A DNA stretch of 55,598 nt from Bacteroidales bacterium (GTDB lineage: Bacteria; Bacteroidota; Bacteroidia; Bacteroidales; JAQXIO01): contig JAQXIO010000003.1 in assembly GCA_029007825.1 (NCBI GenBank), forward strand, positions 1 to 55,598, written 5' to 3'. This document shows, piece after piece, positions 42,833 through 51,655 of the stretch (position 1 is the first letter of the stretch; each line of letters starts with the position of its first letter). The position numbers were made by a program, and so were the translations under genes. A model generated the notes under the pieces. The model was not told the DNA's origin, ran no database searches, and worked only from the letters and a program-made list of their open reading frames with translations.

Positions 42833-45442
42833 TTAGAATTCCTGTCCCAAAATAAAGTGGATCTGACTACCTGAATACTGGCGAGAACCGAATACGGGAT
42901 CAAAACCATATGCCCAGTCAATTCCTAACAAACCTACCATCGGAAGGAATATACGTACACCTACACCCGCAGAACGTTTCAAGTCAAAAGGATTGAAATC
43001 GCTCAACTGGCTCCAAGCATTTCCGGCTTCGACAAAAGCAAGTCCGTAAATCGTAGTAGAAGGTTCAAGTATAAAAGGATAACGCAATTCGAGGGATAAA
43101 CGGGTATAGGCATAACCATAATAACCATTCGGCGTCAACGATCCGTTATTGTATCCGCGTAGACCGATTGTTTCCGTAACATAATAACTACTATAACCGG
43201 TCATACCGTCTCCCCCCATATAAAATGTTTCGAATGGGGATATTTTATTTTTATTATAATGTCCGACAAATCCGTACTCGATACGCGACATCAGCACTGG
43301 TGTTCGTTTTACTGTAAGAGGAGCAAGAGGGGTAAATAATTTTGCTTTAAACTTGATCTTGTAGTACTCGACCATCTTATACTTATCACCAGCATCAGCC
43401 ATATTTGCATAATCCTTACCATCCCATAATGAATAGGGAGGTGTTGCATTCAAAGAAAGAGAGAACATAGATCCCCGTCTGGTATAAAGCGGATTATCGA
43501 TTGAATTACGCGAAAGGGTTACACCCAGGTTCACGTTATTACACGTTCCGTTATTAATGACAAAATAACTCCAGTTTTTCATTTTATAACGCTGGTAATT
43601 CAACTCGAACATAATCTGGAAGTAGTCATCAGGCCAACTCAGACGTTTCCCATAACCAATCGAAATACCTAGCATCTGAATGGATTTATTCAAATCGTAC
43701 ATTGCGGTATAATCGTAGCCGCTTCCACCATAACCATAGCCATATCCGTACCCCGAACCATAACCATACATATACGGATTATAATAACTATTTCCGTAGT
43801 AATTACTGTTTATGTCTGTCTGATAAGAAAAATAGGCACCGACAGAAAGGGTATTCGGCCGTTTTCCTCCGAACCACGGATCCATAAAAGAAATACTATA
43901 CGATTGATAGTAACGTCCATTTGTCTGGCCGCTCAATGTTAAAGTTTGTCCTTCTCCTTGCGGTATAATTCCTTTATAAGTAGAGGGCTTAAAAATATTG
44001 GACAAAGAGAAATTGGTAAATTTCAAACTTAGCTTTCCAATTACCCCCGTTTGTCCCCAACCTGCTGAGAACTCGATTTGGTCATTGGCTTTCGATGTAA
44101 GATTATATTCAATATCTACGGTTCCGTTGTCCGGATCGGGAATAGGATTCACACCCATACTTTCAGGGTCAAAATGCCCCATCTGAGCAATTTCACGTGC
44201 CGAACGCTGCAAAGCATCTTTACTGAACAGCTCCCCGGGCTTTGTTCTAAGTTCGCGGCGGACAATGTCTTCGTAAAGACGATCGTTCCCGTTTATTATA
44301 ACTTTATTAATGGTAGCCTGCTTGCCCTCTGTAATACGAATCTCCAGAGTAACCGAATCTTTACCCAGTTCCACTTCAACAGGATCGGCATTGAAAAACA
44401 GATATCCGTTATTATAATAGATACTAGAAACGGCATCTTCATCTTCATTCAAACGCTGGAATAATTTTTTCTGGTTATAAATATCACCCGGTTTAAGTTC
44501 CAACAAAGTATTAAGAGTTTTCGTATCGTATTGTGTATTTCCAACCCAACGAATGTCTTTCAGATAGTATTTATCTCCTTCTTCTATATCAAGATAAATA
44601 TCTACCATTTTATCATTTACACGCACAACACTGTCAGCTATAATCCTAGCATCACGGTATCCCAATTCGTTGTATTTCGATATGATATTTTCCTTATCCG
44701 CTTTATAATCGTTCGATACGAATTTCTTTTGTCCGAACATTTCCAACCAACTGGAAACGAACCTTTTTTTCAAATTAAACTTCTCGTTTGTCTTTTTCAT
44801 AACCTTTCTCAGTTTTTTGGAAGACAAACTATCGTTTCCATGAAAATAAATATTGCGCACTTTTGTCCGTTCGTGCTTATCTACATTAATATCCAGTATA
44901 ACCATATTCGGATCAGAAAGATCGTCCTGTTGAAGAATGGTTACCTCTGTTTTATTATATCCTTTCTCATCAAAAAACTTTTTAATAACGATTTTAGCTC
45001 TATCCAATAAGTTAGGAGTAACCTGGTTCCCCTTTACCAAACCGATTTTTGCAGCTAAATCTTCTCTTTCACTCTTTTTAAGACCATGATAACGTATCTG
45101 AGAAATACGAGGACGTTGTGTCAACTGAATTTCCAACCAAACCTGCCCGTCTTCTATTTTCGTTGCCAGTATTTTAACATCTGAGAAAAGACCTTGTTTC
45201 CAGAAACGCTTGATCGCATTCGTTATTTCCTCTCCGGGAACTGAAATTATATCACCCACAACCAATCCTGAGAAACCGATTAAAACGAAATCTTCATAAT
45301 TAGAAGCTCCAGTTACTTTAATGTCTGCAATTTTATATTTTTTTGCATTCATCGAATAGGTTATAGTAGGGATAGAATCTTGAGCGAAAGTATTTACTAT
45401 CGCAAAAAACATCAGACTTATACAAAAAAGGAATCTACGCAT
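42833..45442 (-). CDS. bamA: Outer-membrane protein assembly factor BamA
   Basis: Core of the BAM machine that folds and inserts beta-barrel proteins in the outer membrane. Seen: signal peptide (about 1-21), about five POTRA domains (about 35-450; for example IADIKVTGASNYED, ISQIRYHGLKKSE, VRNIYFHGNDSLS, LKDIRWVGNTQYD, INKVIINGNDRLY), and a 16-strand barrel (about 455-869) with GLRGYN in the place of the usual VRGF/Y motif and a C-terminal FILGQEF ending in Phe. Length 869 residues. Odd: residues about 548-579 form a Gly/Tyr-rich tract (GYGSGYGYGYGYGGSG) in what should be a loop. Cotranscribed with uppS (3-bp gap) and the PorG-like gene. Confidence 0.95.
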   Translation of the reverse strand: MRRFLFCISLMFFAIVNTFAQDSIPTITYSMNAKKYKIADIKVTGASNYEDFVLIGFSGLVVGDIISVPGEEITNAIKRFWKQGLFSDVKILATKIEDGQVWLEIQLTQRPRISQIRYHGLKKSEREDLAAKIGLVKGNQVTPNLLDRAKIVIKKFFDEKGYNKTEVTILQQDDLSDPNMVILDINVDKHERTKVRNIYFHGNDSLSSKKLRKVMKKTNEKFNLKKRFVSSWLEMFGQKKFVSNDYKADKENIISKYNELGYRDARIIADSVVRVNDKMVDIYLDIEEGDKYYLKDIRWVGNTQYDTKTLNTLLELKPGDIYNQKKLFQRLNEDEDAVSSIYYNNGYLFFNADPVEVELGKDSVTLEIRITEGKQATINKVIINGNDRLYEDIVRRELRTKPGELFSKDALQRSAREIAQMGHFDPESMGVNPIPDPDNGTVDIEYNLTSKANDQIEFSAGWGQTGVIGKLSLKFTNFSLSNIFKPSTYKGIIPQGEGQTLTLSGQTNGRYYQSYSISFMDPWFGGKRPNTLSVGAYFSYQTDINSNYYGNSYYNPYMYGYGSGYGYGYGYGGSGYDYTAMYDLNKSIQMLGISIGYGKRLSWPDDYFQIMFELNYQRYKMKNWSYFVINNGTCNNVNLGVTLSRNSIDNPLYTRRGSMFSLSLNATPPYSLWDGKDYANMADAGDKYKMVEYYKIKFKAKLFTPLAPLTVKRTPVLMSRIEYGFVGHYNKNKISPFETFYMGGDGMTGYSSYYVTETIGLRGYNNGSLTPNGYYGYAYTRLSLELRYPFILEPSTTIYGLAFVEAGNAWSQLSDFNPFDLKRSAGVGVRIFLPMVGLLGIDWAYGFDPVFGSRQYSGSQIHFILGQEF

Positions 45443-45445
45443 ACA

Positions 45446-46213
45446 CTAATTATTCACCTCTAACTGTTCGCTTGTTTTTCCAAATCGACGTTCTCTCTGC
45501 TGATAATCAATAATCGCATCTATAAATTGCTCTTCCCTGAAATCAGGCCAATAGCAATCCGTAAAATAAAGCTCTGCATAAGAAAGCTGCCACATCAGGA
45601 AATTACTAATTCTCTTTTCTCCGCCTGTCCGGATTAGCATATCCGGATCGGGGATGCCGGATGTTGTCAGATATGAAGAAAAAAGCTCTTCGGTTATCTC
45701 CTCATTCTTTAACGCTCCTTCACTGACTTTGTTTACCAAACGCTTAACCGCATCCACGATCTCCCAGCGTGAAGAGTAACTAAGAGCCAATATCATATTA
45801 AGCCCACTATTCACGGAAGTTTTTTCTATGCAATCTTCCAACACTTTTCTGGCCGTTAAAGGTAAACGTGATAAATCGCCGATAACCCTCAAACGCACAT
45901 TATTTTTCATCATCAACGGAGTCTCATTATAAATGGACTGTACCATCAAAGCCATTAAAGCATCGATTTCGTCCTGAGGACGATTCCAATTCTCGGTAGA
46001 AAAAGTATATAATGTCAGATATTTTAATCCGATACGGGATGCTACATCCGTAATTTCATGTACAGATGTCACCCCTTCCTGATGCCCTGCCGAACGATTT
46101 AAACCTCTGCTCTTTGCCCATCTGCCATTACCATCCATGATAATAGCAATGTGCTCAGGCAATTTCGTGTTATCTATTTTTTTTGTCTCCACAGAAATAT
46201 GTTTATCGTTCAT
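45446..46213 (-). CDS. uppS: Isoprenyl (undecaprenyl) diphosphate synthase
   Basis: Cytoplasmic cis-prenyltransferase that makes undecaprenyl diphosphate, the lipid carrier for peptidoglycan and surface glycans. Seen: HIAIIMDGNGRWAKSRGLNRSAGHQEG (about 21-47) with catalytic Asp D28 and the phosphate-binding GNGRW; LYTFSTENWNRP (about 68-79); and the C-terminal DMLIRTGGEKRISNFLMWQLSYAELYF (about 194-220) with the RTGGE motif. 255 residues, normal. Its ATG shares one base with the stop of the upstream PorG-like gene (TAATG) and its stop lies three bases before bamA, so the three are tightly coupled. Confidence 0.95.
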   Translation of the reverse strand: MNDKHISVETKKIDNTKLPEHIAIIMDGNGRWAKSRGLNRSAGHQEGVTSVHEITDVASRIGLKYLTLYTFSTENWNRPQDEIDALMALMVQSIYNETPLMMKNNVRLRVIGDLSRLPLTARKVLEDCIEKTSVNSGLNMILALSYSSRWEIVDAVKRLVNKVSEGALKNEEITEELFSSYLTTSGIPDPDMLIRTGGEKRISNFLMWQLSYAELYFTDCYWPDFREEQFIDAIIDYQQRERRFGKTSEQLEVNN

Positions 46214-46899
46214 TATTCATCATTATGACAAGTACCGTTCCGTGGACCGAAATCCCATGTCAGGGAAATCAGAAAGGTCGAATACCAGTCTTTATTCTTA
46301 AAAAAAGAACTTTTCACTCCTGTCGGGTCTTTCAACTCTTTAGAATCGAAAGAATCACCGAAAAGTTTTCTCATCGTAAACTCACAGCCCAGATTAAGCC
46401 TGTTTACTATCTTATATTTTACCCCTAAGCCCATCGGCAAATTAACGGAAAAAAAACTTCCGTCTCCTGTTGCCAATGTAAGGCCAAGCCCCATTAATAC
46501 ATAGGGGGTAATCCGTTTTGTATTCAAATAGGCATATTTATCGCTATATGGGAAAAAATTAAATTCAGCCTGACTCCCCAAATCAAAGAAACTACGGGAA
46601 AAGGAAGTCTGAAAATTATTCGGAAACGCATCAGAAAAATCGTTTGTATCTCCTGCGACTTTACCCCAATACAAATTTGTTTTTATAGCCCATCTAAAAT
46701 TAATATTATTCCTGAACACTGCGCCCAGTGCCGGACGGAGACTGTGAAACAGAGCCGTTTTATTGGCATCACCCATATAAAAAGATGTTCCTGCCGCACC
46801 TCCTATTTCATACTTATACTCCTGTCCGAACAACCGCCCGTTTCCGAGCAGCATTACAAACAAAGAGATCAGTAGATATTTTATAACATTTCTTATCAT
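46213..46899 (-). CDS. DUF6089/PorG-like outer-membrane beta-barrel protein
   Basis: Predicted small outer-membrane barrel of 228 residues. The ATG at 46899 is preferred to the TTG at 46908. Seen: signal peptide (about 1-26, ending GRLFGQ), then repeating amphipathic strands with YKYEIGGAAGTSFYMGD, LRPALGAVFRNNINFRWAIK, ITPYVLMGLGLTLATGDG and LISLTWDFG. In Porphyromonas gingivalis the gene in this position (before uppS, bamA and two ompH genes) encodes PorG, a type IX secretion component that associates with the PorK/PorN ring; the local order here is the same. DUF6089 proteins also occur in species without type IX secretion, so the PorG assignment is inferred. The extreme C-terminus (GPRNGTCHNDE) is not a typical barrel end. 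Confidence 0.75.
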   Translation of the reverse strand: MIRNVIKYLLISLFVMLLGNGRLFGQEYKYEIGGAAGTSFYMGDANKTALFHSLRPALGAVFRNNINFRWAIKTNLYWGKVAGDTNDFSDAFPNNFQTSFSRSFFDLGSQAEFNFFPYSDKYAYLNTKRITPYVLMGLGLTLATGDGSFFSVNLPMGLGVKYKIVNRLNLGCEFTMRKLFGDSFDSKELKDPTGVKSSFFKNKDWYSTFLISLTWDFGPRNGTCHNDE

Positions 46900-46945
46900 G
46901 TAGGGCAAACCTTCGTCATTAAGAATGTTAACGAAAAGTTTTCCT

Positions 46946-46953
46946 CAAAATTA
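46946..46953 (-). promoter_or_regulatory. Candidate promoter of the PorG-like/uppS/bamA operon
   Basis: TAATTTTG on the minus strand, exact TAnnTTTG, 47 bp upstream of the ATG at 46899. No -33 match at the preferred distance. Confidence 0.4.
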
Positions 46954-46972
46954 TATTTTCAACCCGTTTCTT

Positions 46973-48292
46973 CTACTTTGCCAGACGATGAATGCGTCCA
47001 CGCCACAAATCATTCAGCAATGTTGCATTTTTTCCACCGGCAATAAATACGAAATTATCATTTCCGATAAATGCCGACGCTCCTGCACGGGCGGCAAATC
47101 TCTCCGGCATCACCTGTAACGAATCAGACAATTCCCAGTTTATTCCCTGATCGGAAGAAAAATAAATATCCTTCAAATAATTACCGGAAACATCCTGTCC
47201 GCCAATCAACATCAATTTATCATCGTACGGCAAACCGACGGCACCTACTCTGGCAGAAAAACGACTGGCATTCGGCGCCACGATTTTCAACCAATCCTTG
47301 CTCTGACTCGGATATTTCGTTTTATTCCATACATCATTCGACATTTGACCGGTAGAATTAATACCACCCAAAACCATCAAATGCGAAAGGAAATTCCGGC
47401 TATAGCTAATCGACGTAAAATTCTCAACAGGAAAATCATTCGGAAGAGAACTACCCTGAGTTATTTTTTTACCGGCTAAAGAATATGTCCCAAAATACTT
47501 TACATGTTGCGCATCTTCAACAATGGCCTCCAAATCGCCGTCTAAGGCCCCTAATAACGCAACCAATGAAAAAGTCAATTCCACTTTATTCCACTGCAAT
47601 GCATCTGCCGACTCATAAAGTTCTCCCGATTCATTTATTACAAAAAGTTTATTCTTGCAAAGTTGCATAGAATTCAATTTCGCATCGACAGGAAATCCTT
47701 GTAACAATTTACGTCTCCCAGATTCGCTGCCATTTATATCTGAAATATACACATCAAACCCCGTCGTATTCCTTACATACGTATAAAACGAGTCAGACAG
47801 TAATACACTATGCTGCTGTTCAAAATCATCCTTAATAATATTTTGTTTAACTTCCTGCCAAACAAACGAATCTGCCGGAATTGTATAAATATTGACTTGA
47901 GCGATATACTCCTTTTTTTCCGGTGCTCTCTGCGCATAAACTACAAAACGTACCGGTTCAGAAAAATCCAATGAATCAGAGCCGTTCCACAGTAGAGGTT
48001 CTGTCTGTGAATTCTGGTAAACCTCAATTTTAGAAGCACCATTTGTCGTCAATTCACATTTCACTTTATTTACGACTGTCCCGTAAGGTAATGAATCTAT
48101 ATTAAATATACGTCCGGATCTTTGATCTATCGTAAATTGGGTATTTTTCAGTACAGATAAAGTATCACTCAACTTAAAGCTATAAATCTGAGCATCAGGG
48201 GAAAGAGCACTCGGCTCATCTTCATTATTTCCTAAACAGGAGGATAAGAATACACTTCCCAAGCATAACAACAAATAGATAATTCCTCTCAT
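46973..48292 (-). CDS. DUF6242-type lipoprotein with kelch-like repeats
   Basis: Predicted surface or periplasmic lipoprotein of 439 residues, function unknown. Seen: signal peptide with lipobox ending at C19 (LSSC) followed by LGNNEDEP, an acidic stretch typical of exported Bacteroidota lipoproteins; an N-terminal beta domain (about 30-140) like DUF6242; and a C-terminal half with kelch-like repeats (SARVGAVGLPYDDKLMLIGG, about 343-362, and FAARAGASAFIGNDNFVFIAGG, about 402-423) that should form a propeller. The gene has its own -7 element and stands between ribD and the PorG-like operon, all in the same direction. Nothing shows the ligand. Confidence 0.75.
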   Translation of the reverse strand: MRGIIYLLLCLGSVFLSSCLGNNEDEPSALSPDAQIYSFKLSDTLSVLKNTQFTIDQRSGRIFNIDSLPYGTVVNKVKCELTTNGASKIEVYQNSQTEPLLWNGSDSLDFSEPVRFVVYAQRAPEKKEYIAQVNIYTIPADSFVWQEVKQNIIKDDFEQQHSVLLSDSFYTYVRNTTGFDVYISDINGSESGRRKLLQGFPVDAKLNSMQLCKNKLFVINESGELYESADALQWNKVELTFSLVALLGALDGDLEAIVEDAQHVKYFGTYSLAGKKITQGSSLPNDFPVENFTSISYSRNFLSHLMVLGGINSTGQMSNDVWNKTKYPSQSKDWLKIVAPNASRFSARVGAVGLPYDDKLMLIGGQDVSGNYLKDIYFSSDQGINWELSDSLQVMPERFAARAGASAFIGNDNFVFIAGGKNATLLNDLWRGRIHRLAK

Positions 48293-48315
48293 TTATACAT
48301 CTTTATTTTACCGCA

Positions 48316-48323
48316 CAAAGGTA
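48316..48323 (-). promoter_or_regulatory. DUF6242 gene promoter -7 element
   Basis: TACCTTTG on the minus strand, exact TAnnTTTG, 23 bp upstream of the ATG at 48292. The rest of the 130-bp gap to ribD shows no hairpin I trust. Confidence 0.45.
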
Positions 48324-48422
48324 GAAACATTTTTTGCACACACAGCCCTATTGACGTTAATTTATGCCATATTTAAGACAACGAAGGAATAAAAACCCAT
48401 AAAACAAGAATTTTTAAGTCCT

Positions 48423-49478
48423 TCACGCTTCGCTATAATAACAATCGACTACCGAAGATCCCATTCGAATACTTTTAGCCGGAATACCTCGTACGAGGGG
48501 AGCTCTCACTCCGTCACCCAGATATATTCCCGAACGTTCTATACGAATCTCATCCCATAAACCTTTTTCCATAAAAGAGGTTAGTAAACAAGCTCCTCCT
48601 TCCACCAGCAAAGATTGCTTGTTACGCTTATATAAAACACTCAACAATTGGGAAAGAGAGTCAACAGCAGGATTTAGAAGCATATATTCCAGATTTTTCT
48701 GTGATCGTTTCTCTTTCGAAGTAAATATTAAAGTATCGGTATCACCTCTTTTTAAAGCTGCATTTTCCGGTATTTTATCTTCTTTATCGATTGTTATTCT
48801 CAAGGGATTACGTCCGAAATAAAAACGTGTAGTAAGAACAGGATTGTCCAGAAGTGCCGTATTGGTTCCTACCAAAATAGCATCGACTTCCGACCTCAAT
48901 TTATGAACTTCATAACTGACCAGAGGATCCGAGATTTTCGCCGGGAGGCCATCGCTAAGCGAAAATCTTATTTTATCAATAAACCCATCTGCAGACTGAG
49001 CCCATTTTAAAATAATATACGGTCTGAATTTGGTATAAAAAGTACTAAAAGGACGTATCATTTCCTCACATTCTTTGTTCAGGCAACCGACAACAACCTC
49101 TACACCCGCTTCCCGCAAACGTTTTATTCCTCTTCCGGCTACCTCAGGAAAAGGATCCTGACAACCGATAACTACACGTGGAATCTTTTTCGATAAAATC
49201 AATTCCACACAAGGAGGAGTTTTTCCATAATGCGAACAAGGCTCCAATGTTACATAAAGAGTCGATTGCGAAAGTAACGCTGTATCTTGTACAGAAGCTA
49301 TGGCATTTACTTCGGCATGCGCCTTTCCATAACACCGATGATAATCTTCCCCAATTATATTTCCATTGTACACAATGACAGCCCCGACCAACGGATTGGG
49401 TGCCACAGTTCCCCTTCCATGCCCGGCCAACGCCAATGCTCTCCTCATATATTTCTCATCCAAGCACTTTTGATCCAT
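48423..49478 (-). CDS. ribD: Bifunctional riboflavin biosynthesis deaminase/reductase RibD
   Basis: Carries out two successive riboflavin steps: deamination of the pyrimidine intermediate and NADPH-dependent reduction of its ribosyl group. Seen: N-terminal deaminase (about 1-145) with MRRALALAGHGRGTVAPNPLVGAVIV, zinc motif HAE in KAHAEVNAI (about 53-61) and the second zinc part EPCSHYGKTPPC (about 78-89); C-terminal reductase (about 150-351) with LKWAQSADGFI, VGTNTALLDNPVLTTR and LLVEGGACLLTSFM. Length 351 residues, normal. Gene stands alone and is divergent from prmC across 57 bp; no other rib gene and no FMN riboswitch is visible. Confidence 0.94.
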   Translation of the reverse strand: MDQKCLDEKYMRRALALAGHGRGTVAPNPLVGAVIVYNGNIIGEDYHRCYGKAHAEVNAIASVQDTALLSQSTLYVTLEPCSHYGKTPPCVELILSKKIPRVVIGCQDPFPEVAGRGIKRLREAGVEVVVGCLNKECEEMIRPFSTFYTKFRPYIILKWAQSADGFIDKIRFSLSDGLPAKISDPLVSYEVHKLRSEVDAILVGTNTALLDNPVLTTRFYFGRNPLRITIDKEDKIPENAALKRGDTDTLIFTSKEKRSQKNLEYMLLNPAVDSLSQLLSVLYKRNKQSLLVEGGACLLTSFMEKGLWDEIRIERSGIYLGDGVRAPLVRGIPAKSIRMGSSVVDCYYSEA

Positions 49479-49498
49479 CTTTTCAACTTATTTTCCCA

Positions 49499-49529
49499 TT
49501 GGTAAAGCCGGAATGGTTTATTACCTTTG
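49499..49529 (+). promoter_or_regulatory. prmC promoter; message probably nearly leaderless
   Basis: TTG (49499-49501), 20 bp spacer, TACCTTTG (49522-49529). Only six bases separate the -7 box from the ATG at 49536, so the transcript should begin at or within a few bases of the start codon. Confidence 0.6.
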
Positions 49530-49535
49530 CACATT

Positions 49536-50384
49536 ATGCAACAAGCAATCCGACATATTAAAAACAGCCTTTCCCCTCTTTATCCACAAGGTGAAATCCG
49601 AATCTTTACCCGACTTATCTTACATAAGCTATGCGGAATTCCTCCTTACCGCCAGTTATCGGACAAAGATATAAAATTATCGGAATCACAGTTTCATAAA
49701 ATAGAGGACTGCCTTACGCGTCTGTTAAAAGAAGAACCGATACAATATATACTCGGAGAAACAGAGTTCTCCAATCTGACATTTGCAGTCACTCCCGACG
49801 TTTTAATTCCTCGTCCGGAAACAGAAGAACTTGTTGAAAAAATTTTATCCGACCAGAAAAACAAAAAAATAAAAATTCTGGATATCGGTACCGGCAGCGG
49901 ATGCATAGCTATTACATTAAAAAAATATCTGCGAAATGCAGAAGTCTATGCCATCGATATTTCCGAAAAAGCAATCGAAATTGCCAAATTAAACGCTACT
50001 CATAACTATATAGAAGTATCTTTTTTTCAGCATGATATCTTCCGTCCACTTTCTCAAATACCGGATTTTCCGGAAACTTTCGATCTGATTGTCAGCAATC
50101 CGCCATATGTGATGGAAGCGGAGAAAGAAATCATGCAAAATAATGTTTTGAATTTTGAACCTCACACGGCTTTGTTCGTACCGGATAAAACTCCATTGCT
50201 TTTTTATCGCCGGATAGCAGAAGTTGCCATGAGTTACCTATGTAAAAACGGTTCTTTATATTTGGAGATCAATGCACTGTTAGGTCAAGAGACGTCCCGT
50301 TTAATCGAAGAATACGGGTTCAAAGACATTGAAATAATTAAAGACTTATCGAATAAAGAACGTTTTATAAAAGCAAGGAAATGA
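49536..50384 (+). CDS. prmC: Release factor glutamine methyltransferase PrmC
   Basis: S-adenosylmethionine-dependent enzyme that methylates the GGQ glutamine of peptide release factors. Seen from the ATG at 49536: N-terminal helical domain with IRIFTRLILHKLCG, GETEFSNLTFAVTPDVLIPRPETEELVE (about 71-98), the AdoMet loop ILDIGTGSGCIAITL (about 111-125) and the active-site NPPYV, followed by EPHTALFVPD. Length 282 residues is typical. The frame is open from a TTG at 49527, but that codon overlaps the -7 box of the promoter, so the ATG is chosen. Its stop overlaps recX (ATGA). Confidence 0.93.
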   Translation: MQQAIRHIKNSLSPLYPQGEIRIFTRLILHKLCGIPPYRQLSDKDIKLSESQFHKIEDCLTRLLKEEPIQYILGETEFSNLTFAVTPDVLIPRPETEELVEKILSDQKNKKIKILDIGTGSGCIAITLKKYLRNAEVYAIDISEKAIEIAKLNATHNYIEVSFFQHDIFRPLSQIPDFPETFDLIVSNPPYVMEAEKEIMQNNVLNFEPHTALFVPDKTPLLFYRRIAEVAMSYLCKNGSLYLEINALLGQETSRLIEEYGFKDIEIIKDLSNKERFIKARK

Positions 50385-50866
50385 GTACCGGACGAGAATC
50401 TGAAGTATTAAAACAATGTGCCTCCTATTGCTCAGCATCCGAACATTGCACCAGCGACATAAAAAAACGGCTGGAGAAAAGTGAACTCGATGAAAATGCA
50501 CAAAAACGCATTCTCGATCGTCTTATGCAGGAACGTTTCATCGACGACTCCCGCTATTGTTCCGCATTTGTCCGCGATAAAATACGATTCAACAAATGGG
50601 GAAAAAAAAGAATCGCCTTTGAACTCAGAAAAAAAGAAATTGCTCCACCTTTAATTCTGGAAACATTAAACGATATAGATCCCGTATTTTATGAAGAGAC
50701 ACTGAAAGAAATATTGAAAAAAAAGGCCAAAGCACTGAAAACCCAAAATAGTAAAGAAGCATTCTACAAACTGGCTTCATTCGCATCAGGAAAAGGTTTC
50801 GAAACAGACCTATCCATCAGAATTGCCAGTGAGGTATTAAACTATAATCATGAAGAAATGGATTGA
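50381..50866 (+). CDS. recX: Recombination regulator RecX
   Basis: Small helical protein that modulates RecA filaments. Seen: 161 residues with repeated three-helix units, ASYCSASEHCTSDIKKRL, LMQERFIDDSRYCSAFVRDK (about 48-67) and NKWGKKRIAFELRKKEI, which are the typical RecX pattern. It starts inside the prmC stop (ATGA) and overlaps the following comF gene by 17 bases. recA is not in the window. RecX is regulated together with unrelated genes here, so its expression is probably constitutive. Confidence 0.88.
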   Translation: MSTGRESEVLKQCASYCSASEHCTSDIKKRLEKSELDENAQKRILDRLMQERFIDDSRYCSAFVRDKIRFNKWGKKRIAFELRKKEIAPPLILETLNDIDPVFYEETLKEILKKKAKALKTQNSKEAFYKLASFASGKGFETDLSIRIASEVLNYNHEEMD

Positions 50867-51548
50867 GTCCATCATCGATTTTTTCTTTCCGAAGGTATGT
50901 CTTTATTGCGGGGCTCCTTTAGTTGAAGGCGAAGAATATATTTGCAGCGAATGTCTCCTGAATCTTCCACGTACCAATTTTCATTTGAAACACGATAATG
51001 AAACGGAACAGTTATTCTGGGGAAAAGTCCGTATCGAACGTGCTATTTCTTTTCTTTATTTCCAGAAAAAGGGTATTACTCAACAACTCATATACCATCT
51101 GAAATACAGGGGTGAAAAAAAGTTAGGCCTGTTAATGGGTAAACTTATGGGCAATGAAATAAAAGGCACCTCTTTTTTTAACGATATCGACCTGTTGGTG
51201 CCAGTACCTTTACATCCGGTCCGATTAAAAAGAAGAGGATATAACCAGGCAGAATGGATAGCACTCGGCGTTTCTGAAATTACCGGAATCCCGGTCTGTA
51301 CCGATAACCTTTACCGAAGCATCGAGAACGATACCCAAACCTCTCAAAAAGTATTCGAACGCTGGCAAAATACCCGGAACATATTCAGAATTAAAAGTCC
51401 GTCTTCTTTCGACGGGAAACATCTGTTACTGATCGATGACGTGCTTACAACCGGAGCGACCTTAATTTCCTGCATTGAAACATTGGAATGTTATTCTTCA
51501 GGTAAAGTTTCCGTCCTTACGCTCGCTCATACCAAAAAGCAACAATAA
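50850..51548 (+). CDS. ComF-family phosphoribosyltransferase-like protein
   Basis: Cytoplasmic protein of 232 residues related to ComF/GntX, in other bacteria linked to DNA uptake or processing of incoming DNA. Seen: N-terminal zinc ribbon C17-x2-C20 and C32-x2-C35; a middle segment LIYHLKYRGEKKLGLLMGKLM and LLVPVPLHPVRLKRRGYNQAE typical of the family; and a PRPP-binding-type motif LLLIDDVLTTGAT (about 192-204). The start ATG at 50850 lies within the recX reading frame. It is last of the prmC-recX-comF unit; about 107 bp then separate it from pyrE, with no terminator seen. A competence role in this organism is not established. Confidence 0.9.
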   Translation: MKKWIESIIDFFFPKVCLYCGAPLVEGEEYICSECLLNLPRTNFHLKHDNETEQLFWGKVRIERAISFLYFQKKGITQQLIYHLKYRGEKKLGLLMGKLMGNEIKGTSFFNDIDLLVPVPLHPVRLKRRGYNQAEWIALGVSEITGIPVCTDNLYRSIENDTQTSQKVFERWQNTRNIFRIKSPSSFDGKHLLLIDDVLTTGATLISCIETLECYSSGKVSVLTLAHTKKQQ

Positions 51549-51619
51549 ACTTTAATAAAAATCTTTATTTCTATATTCTATTTTACTTCATTTATTACAA
51601 CTATTTCGATTCCGTTTAT

Positions 51620-51627
51620 TAACTTTG
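51620..51627 (+). promoter_or_regulatory. pyrE operon promoter -7 element
   Basis: TAACTTTG, exact TAnnTTTG, 28 bp before the pyrE ATG. The -33 region has no clear TTG at the usual spacing. Confidence 0.5.
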
Positions 51628-51655
51628 CAAGGAATTATAACGAGAAAAAACAATT

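Noticed and set aside
43706..43801. Possible CRISPR-like or microsatellite array
   Set aside because: The short repeated units encode the Gly/Tyr tract in frame within bamA; there are no spacers and no repeat of CRISPR length.
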